From Chrysemys picta bellii (lineage: Eukaryota > Chordata > Testudines > Emydidae): a DNA stretch of 64,000 nt. A program made the translations under genes and the position numbers. The notes beneath the pieces were generated by a model. It was not told where the DNA came from, did no database searches, and saw only the letters and a program-made list of their open reading frames with translations. Below, piece by piece: positions 45,096 to 59,299 of this stretch. The stretch lies in NCBI RefSeq assembly GCF_011386835.1, contig NC_088792.1:236350394-236414393 (forward strand). The letters are read 5' to 3'. The stretch's first letter is position 1. Every line of letters starts with the position of its first letter.

Positions 45096-47845
45096 ATACA
45101 TACAGATGGACTAAGATTTTATTGCATGAAAATTAAAACCTAAGGATATCAAATACTGAAGTTGATGTCACATATTAATTATAGCTAGTTATAAATAAAG
45201 ATTACATGTTGATCTCATCTATTTCTGTTTTAAAATCGCTTAGGATTTTATTTTATACTATATTTTACACTTCCTCCCCCTCAAAATGTACAAGTTAGGT
45301 AACATCATCGGTATGACTTTCCACCTGAAAGAAATACTGAGCAATCAACAATATTACCCAAACTAAGACAATGGCAAGAAAACTACTTCTGAAATGTAGC
45401 ATTCCAAAAAAATGGAATACAAAATTGTCGAGCTAGAAACACACCAAAATGAGGAAAGGAACAAAATGGACCCCATAGTGCCAAACAGCACAAATTGGAG
45501 ACTTAGGATGAATAAGAAGAAACCAAAAGCTATTAATCGAAGCTCAACACCTCCAGGGACAAATTATTCTTACGCTTGAAATAGATTTAACTCTCCCCAA
45601 ACAGTAATCTCACTCTTGCACAGGAAATGAAAATAAAAGCAAGCTACCTACCAGGCAGGAACAGTTCCCACTTTCTGAGTACTGCAGTTACTCAAGAGCT
45701 GGAAAATGTGTAACTCTGTACGTCCCATGCAACTATAAAAACATCCAAATGTGAATGGTTGCATAATAATTTTTAAATCTATAATGATTTAAAAGAGAGT
45801 CTTTCTGAATTCTATTTTTTTCTTGTATTTTTGTCATTGATGCTTCACTGGAAATTACCATTTAAATGTGACATAGTTTTCTGTGGTGGGTTGTGCTTAG
45901 AATAATTTTTAATATGTACATGCTACCACTTAAAAATTGCCATCCCAAAGACCAGTGAGAGGCATCATTTCAGTTTTGAAATTACAATCTGCAACCATAT
46001 TATTTTAAAAGTTTCAGATCTTTTAGAAAATATCTCTAAGAATCAGATTGAAGAAACCTGTGATATGGCTCCCTGGTTTTGGAATTTAGTAAAACAGAAT
46101 AAATCCTACATTTAAAAGAAATAATATTCCTCTTTTTTGAGGTTTTTAGAAGCAATCGCATTGGCCTAAATCTGTTTCCCTTGAAGTCAATGGGAAAACT
46201 TACATTGGTTTCAATGAGAGAAGTTAGGTCAATGCTGAGAGCTTCAAAAAGGCCCACCCGAACCACCATCCTTCCTTAAGACCTTAGATGGGGTTTCTCC
46301 TAATATTAGGTTTCTCTTCTCCAGACTTGACTTTTGGCAGCCCCCATCAACAGCTTTCCCTCAAATAGTTAATCTACCATCCATACTCCCAGATAGCTTT
46401 GCATTTTTCTGGCAAAACTCCTATTGACTTCACTGCGGGCAGGATTTCACTCATTATTTCATGCTCCTAAAGTCAGGATGTATCTTCTTTGGCTGAAGCT
46501 ACTGTACTCAAGGACCAGCCTGGTTTTCCTCTTTCTTTTCTTCCATTTACTCAATTGAATATGTAAAAACATTTAATGACGTCTACCACTCTGTATAATA
46601 GTGATAGGCTCAGACTAGCACACCAGTTCTGAATACCTGAGAACTTTGGGAGGGTTGTGTTGAGTCTCCATTTCTAGTTGTTTTAATGAATATGCCATAG
46701 ACTAGGACTGCATGGAAATTGAGCAAGCCATCTAATTAAAGGGAAAATTCTCCATGGGGGAAGCCAAGTGCCTGGTGAACAGCAGAGTCTAGTACTTCTA
46801 AGACATGCTCTTGCTTGTTGAAGAACTTCCTCAGATAGTGGTCCACAAGAATCAGGAATGCCATTTCCACATCTTTGGAATGTTTTGGAATAGCAGGCTT
46901 CATGGAAGGTCTTAAAGTCTGTGCTTTCCTGATTGATTCCCCTGCTTCTATTTTGGCTCCCGTTCCTATGTTAAAAGACTCTTTTGTTCTGTTATTGCAG
47001 ACTATTGCAGTAGAATTTATCTCTTGTTTTGAAGGTGCCTTCTTGGAGCTGTCTTTTGAGCCCTTCAAAACAGTTGAAAAGTTTCTTCTTTTCTCCCCTC
47101 TGAAGGATGCTGTCTTGTACTCTTCTGTCTTTCTCAGTTCCCTCTTTCCTGATCATTCTTGAAAGACTCTTAGTGGAGGTGAAGGTATGTGTTTAGGAGT
47201 ATACAATATATAAAGGCTGGAGCTCACAATTTGTTCATCTCCTTGCTGCTCGATAGGTGGCACCATTATGCTGATGTTCTTTTACTGTGTCCCTGTTAGG
47301 GTGGAGGAACAAAAGACTTCAATAAACAGAATACTGGTGAGTTCTATTCCCTTTTCACTCAAGAATTAACATGAGTATGTGTCTCATCCATAATCAGCTA
47401 AATTACTTTCAATGCTGATGGTACGTGTCAACTTCAGTTTTCTTCCTTTGGTTATTTGAAGATAGCTTTCTCAGTGGGACAAAGAAGGGTTAGTCTCTTC
47501 TTCAGTTTTTTTCTCAACTTTAGCTATTGTTTGACCTAATGTTTTCTATGCTCACACATTGTTTGCATGTTCTGTAACATTAAGGGGAAGAGCATTAATG
47601 TCTTAATTTGTGCTGGTTTCTTGGCCTTTCTTTTGTTCTGCTCACCTTTAGACCTTTTGTACAGATATTGTCAAACATCCTCTCATGCACAGAGTTTTAG
47701 TTCGTATGTCTATATTCAGAAAAGGTGCGTTTAGTATTTACACATATGTGCTGCTATTCTTTCTGTGTGTGTGCTATTGTCACTGTTTTTTTTACTGTCA
47801 TTATTACATCAAAGGGGTTCTAATTCTCTGTTTAATACATTACTA
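45096..47845. other. AT-rich non-coding DNA
   Basis: No exon is recognised. Short GAAGTCAATGGGAAAACT-type words at 46180-46230 and TCCTATTGACTTCACTG at 46420 look like old dispersed repeats. Confidence 0.45.
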
Positions 47846-47970
47846 GGCCCTGAGCCTATGAATAAACACCTGCTTAACTTTAGTGTTGGGCATAGCCCCA
47901 TTTATTTCAGTGGAACTGCTCATAGTAGTTAAGTTAAGCACATGTATATGTGTTTGCAGGATTGGGGCCC
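47846..47970. mobile_element. Palindromic MITE relic, copy 3
   Basis: The left arm (TAGGCCCTGAGCC, CACCTGCTTAACTT) pairs imperfectly with the reversed right arm (TAGGGCCCCAATCC, CATGTGCTTAACTT). TA bases lie at both ends. The arm words match the 21485-21577 copy, which supports one family. Confidence 0.65.
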
Positions 47971-49140
47971 TAGTGTTTATGATGTCAAGAATCATAATAA
48001 CCAAAGCTAGTAAAACCTAAAGTCTGAGTCAGAGAGATGGATGAGGATGCAGAATCAGTTGGGACAACTTGGAGAAGATGGAACTGGGGAGATTGATCGA
48101 TACTGAAGAGAAGGAAAGAGGGGCCAGCAGAGAGAAGAGTGGGGGTAAGAAGAGAAGGGTTGGAAAGGGATAAAAGAACACTTAGAATGCTTTGGATTGC
48201 ATAGTTTCAGGTATGCATCCAAACTCCTTCAGGTCTTGTGTGAACTCAAGCAAACCTTATAATCCACCATAAAAGTCGCCCTCTTATATTGAGTCCCAGG
48301 TGCACTCACCTGCCACCTGTCAAAAAGGCACTAATACTACAGATAGGAGACCCATACATTCTCATATTTTGAAAAGTGACATGTCACAAGGTGGTCTTAC
48401 TTAAGAGGAGAAATTTTATATCCTCTGCTATACAATAATACCAGAGCAGCACTCCTATGATACTATATGATTGTTGAATAATAATCTTGGCAATAGGTGG
48501 TATGAAAGTGTAGTTCGGCACTATGATGTCCTTTGAAGCAAAACCGCATGCAACCTTTGGCATCTTGTGAGGTTTGAAAGCATGTAAAGATTCACAAATC
48601 TTACATAATCCTTGCAGCAGTTTTAAGGGAATTAAAATATACATTTAATTTAATTCAACTACAATGCATAAAACCTGTTAGATTATGGTAGTAGTTTAAA
48701 AGTCCAGAAAAAAGTAATGTAAATCTATGTAAAACATATTGCTGCTTAATCCATGATGTGGTATCGGAATTCAGACATTTTCTGCTTTGAATAAATGTGA
48801 TGTTCTTGTTGCATTAAGCTGCAAGCACATGTGAATTTTAATTTAAACATAAAACCATTTGCATGACACTGATGGCAAAGACAGAAAGTCTTAGCTGTCA
48901 GAAAATGAAATAGCAAAGGCTACTAGAGAATGTGCAGCAAACTCTTCAAGTTTGTATTAGGAGGTCAGAATTTTTCTGGACAGTCTGGTGTAAGAGTAGT
49001 GTGCTTACAATAATTAGTATCCTGAACAACTCAGAGATGATTGTAGACACAGCTGTTGTTGTTTAAGGTAGCAGACACATCAATGGCAAGGCAGTAGGTA
49101 TTGATTTGTGCAGTGACATCCTTCTAGCTATGTCATCTGA
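47971..49140. other. AT-rich non-coding DNA
   Basis: Nothing beyond chance open frames is seen. Confidence 0.5.
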
Positions 49141-50880
49141 GTGAAAGAAACCCCCAAATTAACCAATAATAAAGTGTTAGAAGTTGTAGTAGCTGCCTCT
49201 TGGGACTTGTTCCAGTTGAGGATAGATACCCCTCCTCTTCCCACAGCATCAATCTTCCTTGGAGGACTGTGTGTGGCTCTAAATTGGCCAAAAACACATT
49301 ATCTGGCTATTCTGAAAAAGGACAGGAGACACTTGATATGGATTTTAATTAGGTTGCAACTTTATTATATAGATGTCTGGGACTACCCAGCAGATAAAGT
49401 GTATGGTGCAGGCAAATCCATGTTTATTCAAATAATTACCCGGGGCCTCCCCAAGCCCCCCTTCATTTTCCATCCAGGTCCTCCTGCCAACCCATGGCTT
49501 GGACCTTACCCTGCACCCGCCTCGTAGGAAGGTGGAGGTGGGCTATAAGAACAGGGAGGGGTTGGCTCCCTACTGTACAAATTAGAGGAATCCCCACCTC
49601 CCCTTTCCTGTTCTGTTCCTTTATCCAGCACCTCCTTTTAAGTCCTTTACCAGGCCATTTATCTGGTCACTGGATGCCTTCCCTATGGAGTACCTGCACT
49701 GGACATCCGCCACAAGGAGGTGCCAGAAATTAGCTTGGGTACCTCCCTCACCACCACCTGCCCATCTCCTGCCTCCCAAACTTGAGCCCATACTGGATCC
49801 CTCACCCAGATGCCTGAATTTGTTGCAACAACTGCAAATTAGCTTGCAGCAGCTATGTAACACCATTAGTGTCCACACTAGGAGACGGGTCTGCTGTGGA
49901 TTCTGAGACTCCCACTCCTAGGCCTGGTCTATTTCTTACCCCGCCAGGCCCACTCCCGTCCCCACCAAGTAAACTCAGATGGACGATTTGAGCCTAGACC
50001 CCGCACCTCGCTGAGGCCCCTGCAAGTGGTCCACTTGCCACACAGCACTGCTGACTCTCCCACTAGCAAACATAGCCTGCCCACCTGCTTCTCCATGAGC
50101 ATCCCCATCCCTCAGCCCATGAGGTGCCTTGGATTATCCGACACACCCTGGGCTCCACCAAACCCCATCCTGGTAACAACCCATTGTCCCTGCTGCAATG
50201 ATTCTACCGTTGGGTCCCCCTCTAGCCCTTGAACTCCATTTGGACTGCCCCATGTGCAGCATTTGCTTCTGTCCCTCCCAGTGAAGGTACATTCCCCCCA
50301 GCCCTAACCTGCTCATAGCAGGAAAAAAGTGAAACCCGATCCCCATACCTCTACTCACAGCATGGCTGCCACCTGAGAGAGTTGCTCTCTTGCTTCCCCC
50401 TTCCCCCTCAATGCTTGGCGACTCTATCAGATGCTGAGCAATTTCACTTGCTGACTCATCCTCCCTGCTTGCTGCTTGTACTTTGACTCTGCCTGTTCTT
50501 ACATGTACCTGGGGTAGAGGGATGTTAGCCCCTTTCTCCCCGCTCTTACCCTCCTGCGTGCACCTAGAGCCATGCTGCCTAACCAGCCTGGATCCTCTGC
50601 CCTCTTGCAGCTGCTGCTGCCTTGCCTGCTTTGTGGGAAAAGGGCTTCCAAAGCTCAGGCCTTGCAACTTTATAGCCTTCTGATATCACATTCCCGGGGA
50701 ATGAGTCAGCGCCGCAAAGCTGACGCTCACCTTTTGCAGCCGTTTCTGACCTCCTTTCCTCTCCTGCCTCCCACCCCCGGCCATAAAGCACCGCTGCGTA
50801 CCTTCAGCAAGCCCAGACAACGTTTTCCCTGCTTCAGGTGTGGTGTGGTCAATGTAAAGTCCAAGAGGACGTAAAGTAGC
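49141..50880. other. GC-rich repeat-like unit, unresolved
   Basis: GC-rich DNA begins near 49400 and ends at 50880 between AT-rich flanks. Read on the minus strand it has a TATA-like GGCTATAAAG (about 50668), a 177-codon frame (50134-50667) and AATAAA near 49430, as in a compact transcription unit. On the plus strand there are open frames of 128 codons (49141-49527) and 73 codons (49685-49906, with LLQQLQISLQQL). None matches a family I know, and I cannot decide the coding strand. A non-autonomous retroelement is one possibility. Confidence 0.35.
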
Positions 50881-52528
50881 ACTCTCAAATTTTATTATTT
50901 ATTACATAGAATTCCTCTACAAAATATAGAATAAACTATAACTATAAATATTAAAAATACAAGCTATAAATGGTGAAATAATTTCTTTCTGTATTTTTAA
51001 AACAGAATTTTTAAGAGTATATTCACCTCTCCATCAAAATCAGATATGTCAGAAATTGTTAGCTGTATCCAGTTGATTTTCTTACTGTTCTGATTGTATA
51101 GTCCATTTTTGTCATGGACCACTGGCTATATAGTGCATCAGTTGACTGTATGTAATAAAGAGTAATGAGACTGGATGATGATGATGTTACAACACTAAAA
51201 AACAGTAACCATAAATACTTAATCCACAGTAAACATCAATGAGCATGTGTGCATGTATTTTAAGTAATAATCATATAACATGTAAAATGTTAATCAAAGG
51301 ACTTTCGCTCTAATTTAGACTTAAACCTTCCAGCATTGTGGTGGGATTTTTTGTTTTGTTTGTTTGGCAATATAAAACCTGCTTGTAATCAAAAATTTTA
51401 CAATTCTTGGATTACCTTTTTATGTTGATTGTATATTTACAGAACACAACATGACTGAATTTGTTCTCTCATTCTGCTTTCAAGCAGATGCTCTGAAAAT
51501 ATGTTATTGATACATAAATTAAATTTTACACAAGCAAGCAGTTGAATTAAATTTGAAAAGGCAGATTTATATTGCTGGAACATTTGAGCTGCACATATCA
51601 TTGTGGAATGAACTTTAATTAAAAAAATCGAAGGTCCTTTTCATATTTCACTGCAGCATTTTTTGTTTGTAAGCAAATATGTTTCAGTATGATATAGATT
51701 ACAGACTTGTTTCCAAAAACATATAACTTTACAAATATGGTTCATATAAAACAGGTGTCAGACAAATATCTTTCTTCTTGCTCATACAATTCTGATGAGT
51801 TAATATTTGCATTTGCTTTTCTTTACAGCACATCTAGATTGACACTACAAAAGAAATGAGTTTATTTTTTCCCACTAATATTTTAAAGCAAAGGTATAAA
51901 TAATAGAGAATATCAGAATTTATTAACTAGAATTTTCAACTAAACTTTCTGTTTGCTACTACATGGTGGTGTTAGACTCTGAGAGCCAATGAAGGTAAAA
52001 TGTGGACAAGTATAGAGGAAGTGGAGCTCTATTAAGATGAGGTTCCCTTTTCACCTGACATGTAGCTTAAGGAGCCTTCAGCAAGTGTGATCTTGCTTTG
52101 CAATTGGTTCACCTATTTCCTGCATCCAGTAGGCATCCTTGTTTGACCATGCAATAGCACGACCATTGGGAACACAGGGAGCAAAGCTATTACAAATCAT
52201 AGTATTCTTGAGTTCCTCTGAGTGGATGAAAGAGCAGAGATCACTGCCTGATACAAGTTTGTAGTAGGTTATCTCTCTCTTGGACTAGAGAATATTTAGC
52301 ATCCATCCTATTGCATGCTTTCAATTCCAGAAAATCCAGATGAGTAGAAGGAGTTAGAAAAAAGTATTTTATATTCATTAAAAAACCCCAGTGTTTTTAC
52401 TAGATGTATTGAGGCTGAGATATGCAGTTTTAGGATCTCTTTGTGGTAATCAAGTATACTAAATAAGTATTTTCATGTCAAGAGACCTTAGTGGATGAAA
52501 CTGGTCCTTGTTAACATAGTAAAAAAAA
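50881..52528. other. AT-rich non-coding DNA
   Basis: No exon, RNA gene or bounded repeat is recognised. Confidence 0.5.
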
Positions 52529-52712
52529 TTAATGGAGATATCCCATCTCCTAGAACTGGAAGGGACCTTGAAAGGTCATCAAGTCCAGCCCCCTGCCTTC
52601 ACTAGCAGGACCAAGTACTGATTTTTCCCCAGATCCCTAAATGGCCCCTCAAGGATTGAACTCACAACCCTGGGTTTAGCAGGCTAATGCTCAAACCACT
52701 GAGCTATCCCTA
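52529..52712 (-). mobile_element. tRNA-derived SINE with CR1-like tail
   Basis: Read on the minus strand it starts GGGATAGCTCAGTGGTTTGA, containing a pol III A box (TAGCTCAGTGG at 52697-52707), and then a B box (GGTTGTGAGTTCAATCC at 52653-52669). This is a tRNA-like head. The tail has GACTTGATGACCTTTCAAGG followed by TCCCTTCCAG, parallel to the CR1 3' tail at 44.2 kb (GATGACCTCCTGAGGTCCCTTCCA). This fits a SINE moved by CR1, as known for the turtle tRNA-Lys-derived SINEs. It appears full length; no target duplication is clear. Confidence 0.85.
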
Positions 52713-54524
52713 AACAATTGTGAGGCAATACACAGGCCAAATATCATTATTTATTACAGATACAGTGCTCATTTCAAGGATGCATGAGAATGCTGAGAGA
52801 GGCTTTGTTTGGTCTCATTTTGCATGGAAATCTCCTTTGTAAACAGTTACATTTAAGTCTTTGAGATTGTCCGTGTAAAACTGCTAAGCCGTCATGAAGA
52901 GATATAGGGATTTCAGATTTAAGACCTAGTGGTAACTCCCAGTGGGGTTGGAGACTCTGAATATGGAGCTTTTTTTATCCCCTTTGAATATGTCCATTCA
53001 TTACCACTCCTAAATAAGACCTGATTTTTCCTCTTCTAGAGCTAGGGCCTGTATTAGTCTCTGACTGTGGAACGCCTTGTATTGGGTGAGACCTTAAATA
53101 CATGTTTTAGCCTTTGAGACCCAATTTAGAAAAGGCAGCTGAGATTTTAGGCTATCCAAGATCTGAACCTTTTTGGAAAAGTATTATGGACTGTCATAGA
53201 CCATTATAATTTTTGTCTTGAGTTTTTAGACCATCCTGTACAATTTAATAGAAAATGATGTCTCTGTTATAGAATTCTCTTGGATGACTGAAAACACCTA
53301 TGGAAAATTTAACATTCTTAAATTCAGTTCTATAGGTTTTGCAAAGTAATATTTTTAGAACCATCTTAATTTTTTAATAAAATTCTGCTAACACTTTTTA
53401 AATTCAATATGACCTTTCCAAGAGGGAACATAGAACAGTAGCTAGTTTGTTGCTGCTATGGATTTGTTTGGTGGGTGCAGATTCACTACCATTGATAGGA
53501 AGTATAGAGTTAATTAGTTAGCCCTATGGTAAATCTGTTGTTTTTACAGTTGCAGCACCTGATATTTAACTTTATTATTAAAGGCAACATTATGTAAACT
53601 GTGGATATCAGGAATATAGTGAGAAAGCTGTCTACAAACCAGCAAAAACCAAAACAGAGTGCAAGTTACGTGAGAAAAAGTTATGTTCTTACACAGCATG
53701 TCATATCCTATCCTTTGGTGAATCTTAGTAAGCTGTTTGCCTTGAAAACGTTCTTGTGGCAACGAGGTGCACACATTTGATTTTATGTTGCATAAAAATG
53801 TCCTCTTATCTGTTTTAAATTTGTTGCTCTGATTTCTTTGTGTGCTCTGTTGCATGCAGAAAGTGAAATCCACATGCCTACAGTGGTAGCAGCTAATACT
53901 GGATGCGTCTTTCACTGCTAGCTGTTACAAAAATCAATACGAAAAACTTATGAGCATTCTCAGTACCCAATTCAATAGAAAATATGTCCCATTTCTACAG
54001 CTTTTGCAACATTGTTTGAGCTTCCAGGGCATGGAAGTCTGGACATACTTTTTATTGAATCAGGTCTGCAGTAATGTCTTCATATATTTTTAAAAGAAAA
54101 CTCAGAAGCTACACATTGAGATAAACAGTGAAACACACAATGTCAATGGTTGGGCTGGAAAGCTTGCATCAGGCTGTGAGGACTGAAATCTGTTTGGCTA
54201 GAAGTAGGCTTTTCTGCAAAAGATCTTTATTTTTAATCTGAGACCTGCTATATTGTCTTGCTGCATCTGCTTCAAAGCCCTTGTACACAATGCACTTGGC
54301 CCCACTTAAAATTAACAAGAACAAAATAAAACAGAAACAATCCTCTGTTAAACCATCAAGCATTAAGACATCTTTCTAAAAGGATATTTATTTTATGGAT
54401 GTAAGTCTGAATAGAAATCAACAGTGTATAGTCCAAAATTTTATACTTCTAATGTGCTTTTCTTGAATATTTTCCTCTTTCTCTTTTGCTACATTTTTAT
54501 ATAATAAAAATATGGCTTTCCATG
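52713..54524. other. AT-rich non-coding DNA
   Basis: The 123-codon minus frame at 53544-53915 has no recognisable domain. No other feature is seen. Confidence 0.5.
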
Positions 54525-55093
54525 TGTGACGAACTGGGAGTTCTATCTGTACCACTTCCGAATTGTGAATGACTTTATGAAATAGTATCATGAAATTATT
54601 GTGTCATAGAAAGTCTATATGTATGTGCATCCCCCAGGGTTGTGTCATGTCTCTGCCAGGCCAGGGACAATGGTGAGTGATCAGCACTTGAGGGTGGTTT
54701 ATTCAAAGTAAAACATCTTGGGGTAATGGGTATGCTGAAGCTGGGAGAAGACGCTTCCTCCTCTTGTCTGAAGGGATGGGGGTTTGGGAGTAGTGGACAG
54801 TTACCAAAATGCATAACAAAAGAAACAGGTGATCCCAGCCCGAGTCTATAAACGGATTCACAGAGGGGGAGTTGGGGGAAGAGTCATTTTGCACCAGATT
54901 AAGGTGAGGAAGGCTGCTTCAGGGGCAGGGTAGGCAAGAGGGCAGGGGACTCTGCCTGATGGAACACACATGATCTCCCCAAGGACTCCCAAGCCTGAAA
55001 CACCCTGGGAATCCAGAGCAGCAGAGTCTTGGATTCCCCTCACAGTGGTCCTAATGGGTAGCCAGGACAGGGTGCTCCCTAGGATCTGTGACA
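54525..55093 (+). mobile_element. Possible solo LTR
   Basis: The block starts TGTGACGAACTGGGAG and ends GGATCTGTGACA, giving TG...CA ends, and is richer in GC than its flanks. No convincing 5-bp duplication is visible (CCATG versus ACATC), so the boundaries are tentative. No coding region. Confidence 0.4.
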
Positions 55094-58000
55094 ACATCTT
55101 CTTAGTTTTAAAAAATAATTTGTCACTTGAAAATTTCACAGCCATCAAGTTGTGCGGGTGCTTGGCAGATATAACCAGATGGCTCTCACTGAATGTGAGA
55201 AGGGTGGAAGTGATGCTCCTATGCAGAGAGAATGTTCTGGAATGATGACCTCTGCATCGATTGGAGGCACCAGAACTTTAAGGTAGTATGAAACCTGTGG
55301 GTCCTTGCTGAGCCTGGACACACAGTTCATATACTTGGTGAGTAGTACTTTGTGGGAAAGTGTCTTCTCCTGTCTCCTTAACTGTGGGGACCGGGTGGTA
55401 AAAATGCAACATCACCAGTGGATGGGCACGAAGAGCATAGGATTTAAGATGCCTCAACCAGGCAAAGTAGGTTATGAAGCCAGTTGGTGTAATGTATGTG
55501 ACCAGTCAATTTCGTGGCTGATTCTAGAGGCCTATAACTGTAGTTGGCTGACATGAGATTTGGTAGAGTCTCTACTAAAATTGTGTTTGGCCTCGGTAAT
55601 AGTGGCAGACAAGCAAAAGAAGCCTTATCTTCATCTGTCTGCCTCTTACGTACATACCCCAGTCAACACACCTGCCACTCAGGACCAGTTTAGAGGAATT
55701 TGTTAATCTTGGCCTGTACCTGTCCAGGATTTGTCCTGGATCCCCATTTTCTGGTTGCCAGGAACAGCAAGTAGCTCATCCTAGTGACCCCAACCAAACT
55801 CACTCCAGCTTTAAGAGCTAGAATGAATTTTTAACCATACTGTGAAGTACTTAGTAAGTGTTACTTCATTTGTTGACATCTCTGGGCTTGATTGTAATTG
55901 TATTAACAATAATGTCAATAATAATGTGTATTGAAGGCATCTTTTAAATTGGCTGTTAACTTCTCAGGGAAGATCTAAGTGACCACTATTGAAAATTTTC
56001 CATAAAATTAACACATTGTAGACTTAAAGGATTTCTTTAACAGAGGATTCTGTATAGTGAAATATCAAGAACTTTAATGAAGTACTAAATATTATATCTT
56101 TCCATGTTATGGTGTTTCAGTGTATTCAACAAATCTCAGAACCTGACGGTTTTCTGTTCACAAGTAGTTTCTTATTTTTGGTTATGCCATTTCCCCCCCC
56201 CCGTCTTGTTGAGTTATTGAATCACTTATACAAGGAAGACATTTTCATGTAGAGTCTGAAAAGAAATATCAATACAAAACAAACAGCATACATTCCAATA
56301 TATTGCAATCAGAATACAAAGAATATACCTTGAATGTTTCCATGATTTCCTAGTACTTGGATCTCCACATTATATATTGCTGAATAAAATAATGATTCAA
56401 AGATATTGTAGTGTAACTTAAAATTACAGAAGTAGTAACTTAATTTATGTCTAAAATCTATTTAATAATTTTGGGGAAAAGGTTATGATTTAAAGATTAT
56501 GCATGACAGATTGTTTCCTCTGCAGTATATTTTCCGAAAGTGAATTTATTTTATTTTAATAATTATAAACACAAATTAGCTATAATTTTATTACCAATGG
56601 CCAAAAATTAAAAAAAAAAACAACAACTTGAACAGGCTATTTTTAGAATCTCAGCTTCCATTACTGATAATTTAAAGACTTAAATATTAAATTAAGCTTT
56701 TGTGTAAGCCCCACTGAGTTAGGGTTTTGCGGAATCAAGGCCTTTGTCATCTCTTCATGATTTTCTGTGTGTATGTATGTGTATGCCTATGTAATACATC
56801 CTAAAATGTGTTCATGCACAGAATAGGCAATATTTAGTTTTAGCCAGTGACAGGTTTTAGATTCAATATACAGAGTGTAGAGGTAGGTGAGTTATTCACA
56901 GTGAAGAGTGTGTGTGTCAAATTTACCTCTTTTATTTTTGTTAGTGATTTGTCAGTGATATTTGTTTGAAATTATTCAACTAATGTTTTCTACGAATATA
57001 TTCCAGCCTCTAGATTGTTTGTGAACTGATTGCTATAATTATCACGTGAAATATGAGAAATTTGAGTTGTTTTGATTGAATACCTAGGTCATTTTGTGTG
57101 TTTCTGTGAACTGACTGGATGAGTAAAACTTTTAGATTGCTGTTTCTGTTCAAAATATTTATGGTAATGAATTCAAAAGTATCTAGCTGCACTCGGCTCC
57201 ACTGCAAATCAGGCCACTTATTTAGGTGGCTAAACCTGGTTTTAGGAGCCTAACTATAGGCATTCATTTTTTGAAAATCTTATCCTTTCTTAATCACAAA
57301 CATATTGTAAAATATAACAACATAGCTGCACAAATAATTATGCATTTAAGTAAACCTATTAGATTTGACACAGAAAATCCATTGTGTGTCATTGCATGAT
57401 ATTAAATGTCTGCAGTTTTCAAAAACAAGGAAGAAAACAAACACTACATAACCATAGCCTCCCTCTCTTTGCAGTCAGAACCCTACTAAACATATTGATG
57501 TGTGACTGGGAGCAGAAAGTTTTGCTCCAACATGCCCAGAATTTTTTTAAAAATGTTTAGTTTGGCAGATCAGAAGCCTAGCTGGGAGATGTCTCTTTTT
57601 TTCCCCACCAGGGGCCGTGTGTGTGTGTTGTTCTGACTGATGTAACTTGTAGGGTGCATGCAACAGTGCATGTAACAGTAATGCAGACAGAGACTTGAAA
57701 AATCAAAATTAGTGGAGTGCAAGAGACAAACTGCATGAACAAACTGCCTACTTTTCCTCCTAGTCAGATTAGCAATTTATTCCTGAGGGTTGATTTTGTT
57801 CAGGGGTAAATTTTGTGCCTTGCCTTTTGTGCAAGCTACCCTTTCTGTTGAACAGGCCGGTCTGCCACGTTGCTGTTGATGACAGCCTTTCAGTTTTTCG
57901 CATCTTGGAAGACTGAAGATATCATTGGATAGAGCATCTATTTTTGTTTAGGTCCAACAGTGTTAGCTCATTGATAAAACAGCATAACAAAGAATAGCAT

Positions 58001-59299
58001 TTACTGCACAAATCTCTAACTTATTAAAGCTAAACACCAAAAAGGAGAGACAACTGCGATGTGATCTATTGTATTTGAACATCAGAAAGCATATTGCCTT
58101 TGTTTGGTTAAGCTGAAAGAACCATCTTTAAGAACAGACTGTATAGTCAGGTTGCCTAACTGATTTGAGAATTTTTCATTTCAATAATGACCTTGAAGTC
58201 AGCGATGCCTGGAAATGCCCCCTAGACCATGTCATGGGTGCTCTAGTAAAGATCTATCGTCAGATCAATTACTAAAAGCAATGGAACATCTGATCCTACC
58301 CTTGAAATTAACCAGGAAAAGTAGGTCAACACACCTTCAGCTGACAAATGAAGTATTATGCTCTCAATGACCCAGGAAGGAAAGCACTAATGATTGATGG
58401 GAAGAGATATTTAAATGAGAAAGTTGAAGCACAGTAAAATTAAGCATGTAGGGATGATCAAGCAACCCTAGACAGCCAAGTGACTTTAAAGAACAGTGAT
58501 ATCAGCCAAAGCTTATGTGAATTTATACTCGCAAACAAGGGTTATATTTATCACCAATTGAAAAAGGTTTCACGTTTCAAAGATCCAACAGTTGTTTGAC
58601 TGGCAGCCATCTCTTCCCTTATTGTTGTTGTTTGTTTTTTATTAATACTGTTTCACTTTGGTTCGCTATTGTGGTCTTGCGGTACGCTGAACAAAGGACT
58701 GGGGCATCTCTTCTGAGCAGTTAAAACTTTTTTTTTTTTAAAAGCGTGAGAATAAATTCTAAAGGTCATCAAAGTCACAAGGTTTAAGAAAACTGCCTCT
58801 TAACTATGCTGGTAGAGGCATTACTCTTTTTCTGAATAAAAAACAGATGCGGAAAATTAGCATAAAATGTTTGTGGTAATACAGGAATATCAGAACAATA
58901 TGCAAGTATTTGTAAATTGTTCTATGGACAAGAGCTCAGCTATATTTCGAAAGCACTTAGAACAGCTGGTTTGGTTATATGTCGGCAGCAGCATAACCAA
59001 AGAATTTTTTTAAAGATTGAATCACAAAAATTTTACACTTTGTTTTTTCTTTCATTTCAATCAGTTGTAAATTAAAATGGACCACACTTGTTAGACATAG
59101 AATTCCTAGGAAAATACTACAGTTCAAATTATTGTTTAAAGACTGTAAAAATGGCTTGTTTGTGGTGGCAGGAAGATTTCATGGTTGCTTTTTAGATGAC
59201 TAGTGAGATAAAAGGTGTGTTGTTATTTTTCTGAAGTGTGAGATAGATTATGCAATGCCTATCTTGATCTTTCTAGGACAGCAACACAATCAAAGAAAG
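55094..59299. other. Non-coding DNA with weak LINE-like traces
   Basis: At 55150-55240 the plus frame CLADITRWLSLN followed by VEVMLL resembles a segment of LINE reverse transcriptases, but no second motif supports it. Around 57200-57290 GGCCACTTATTTAGGTGGCT suggests a short palindromic repeat. Otherwise AT-rich with no gene. Confidence 0.35.

Noticed and set aside
54970..55245. Possible reverse transcriptase fragment (CLADITRWLSLN)
   Set aside because: Only one short motif-like stretch; no active-site or following blocks in order, so it stays a weak trace.
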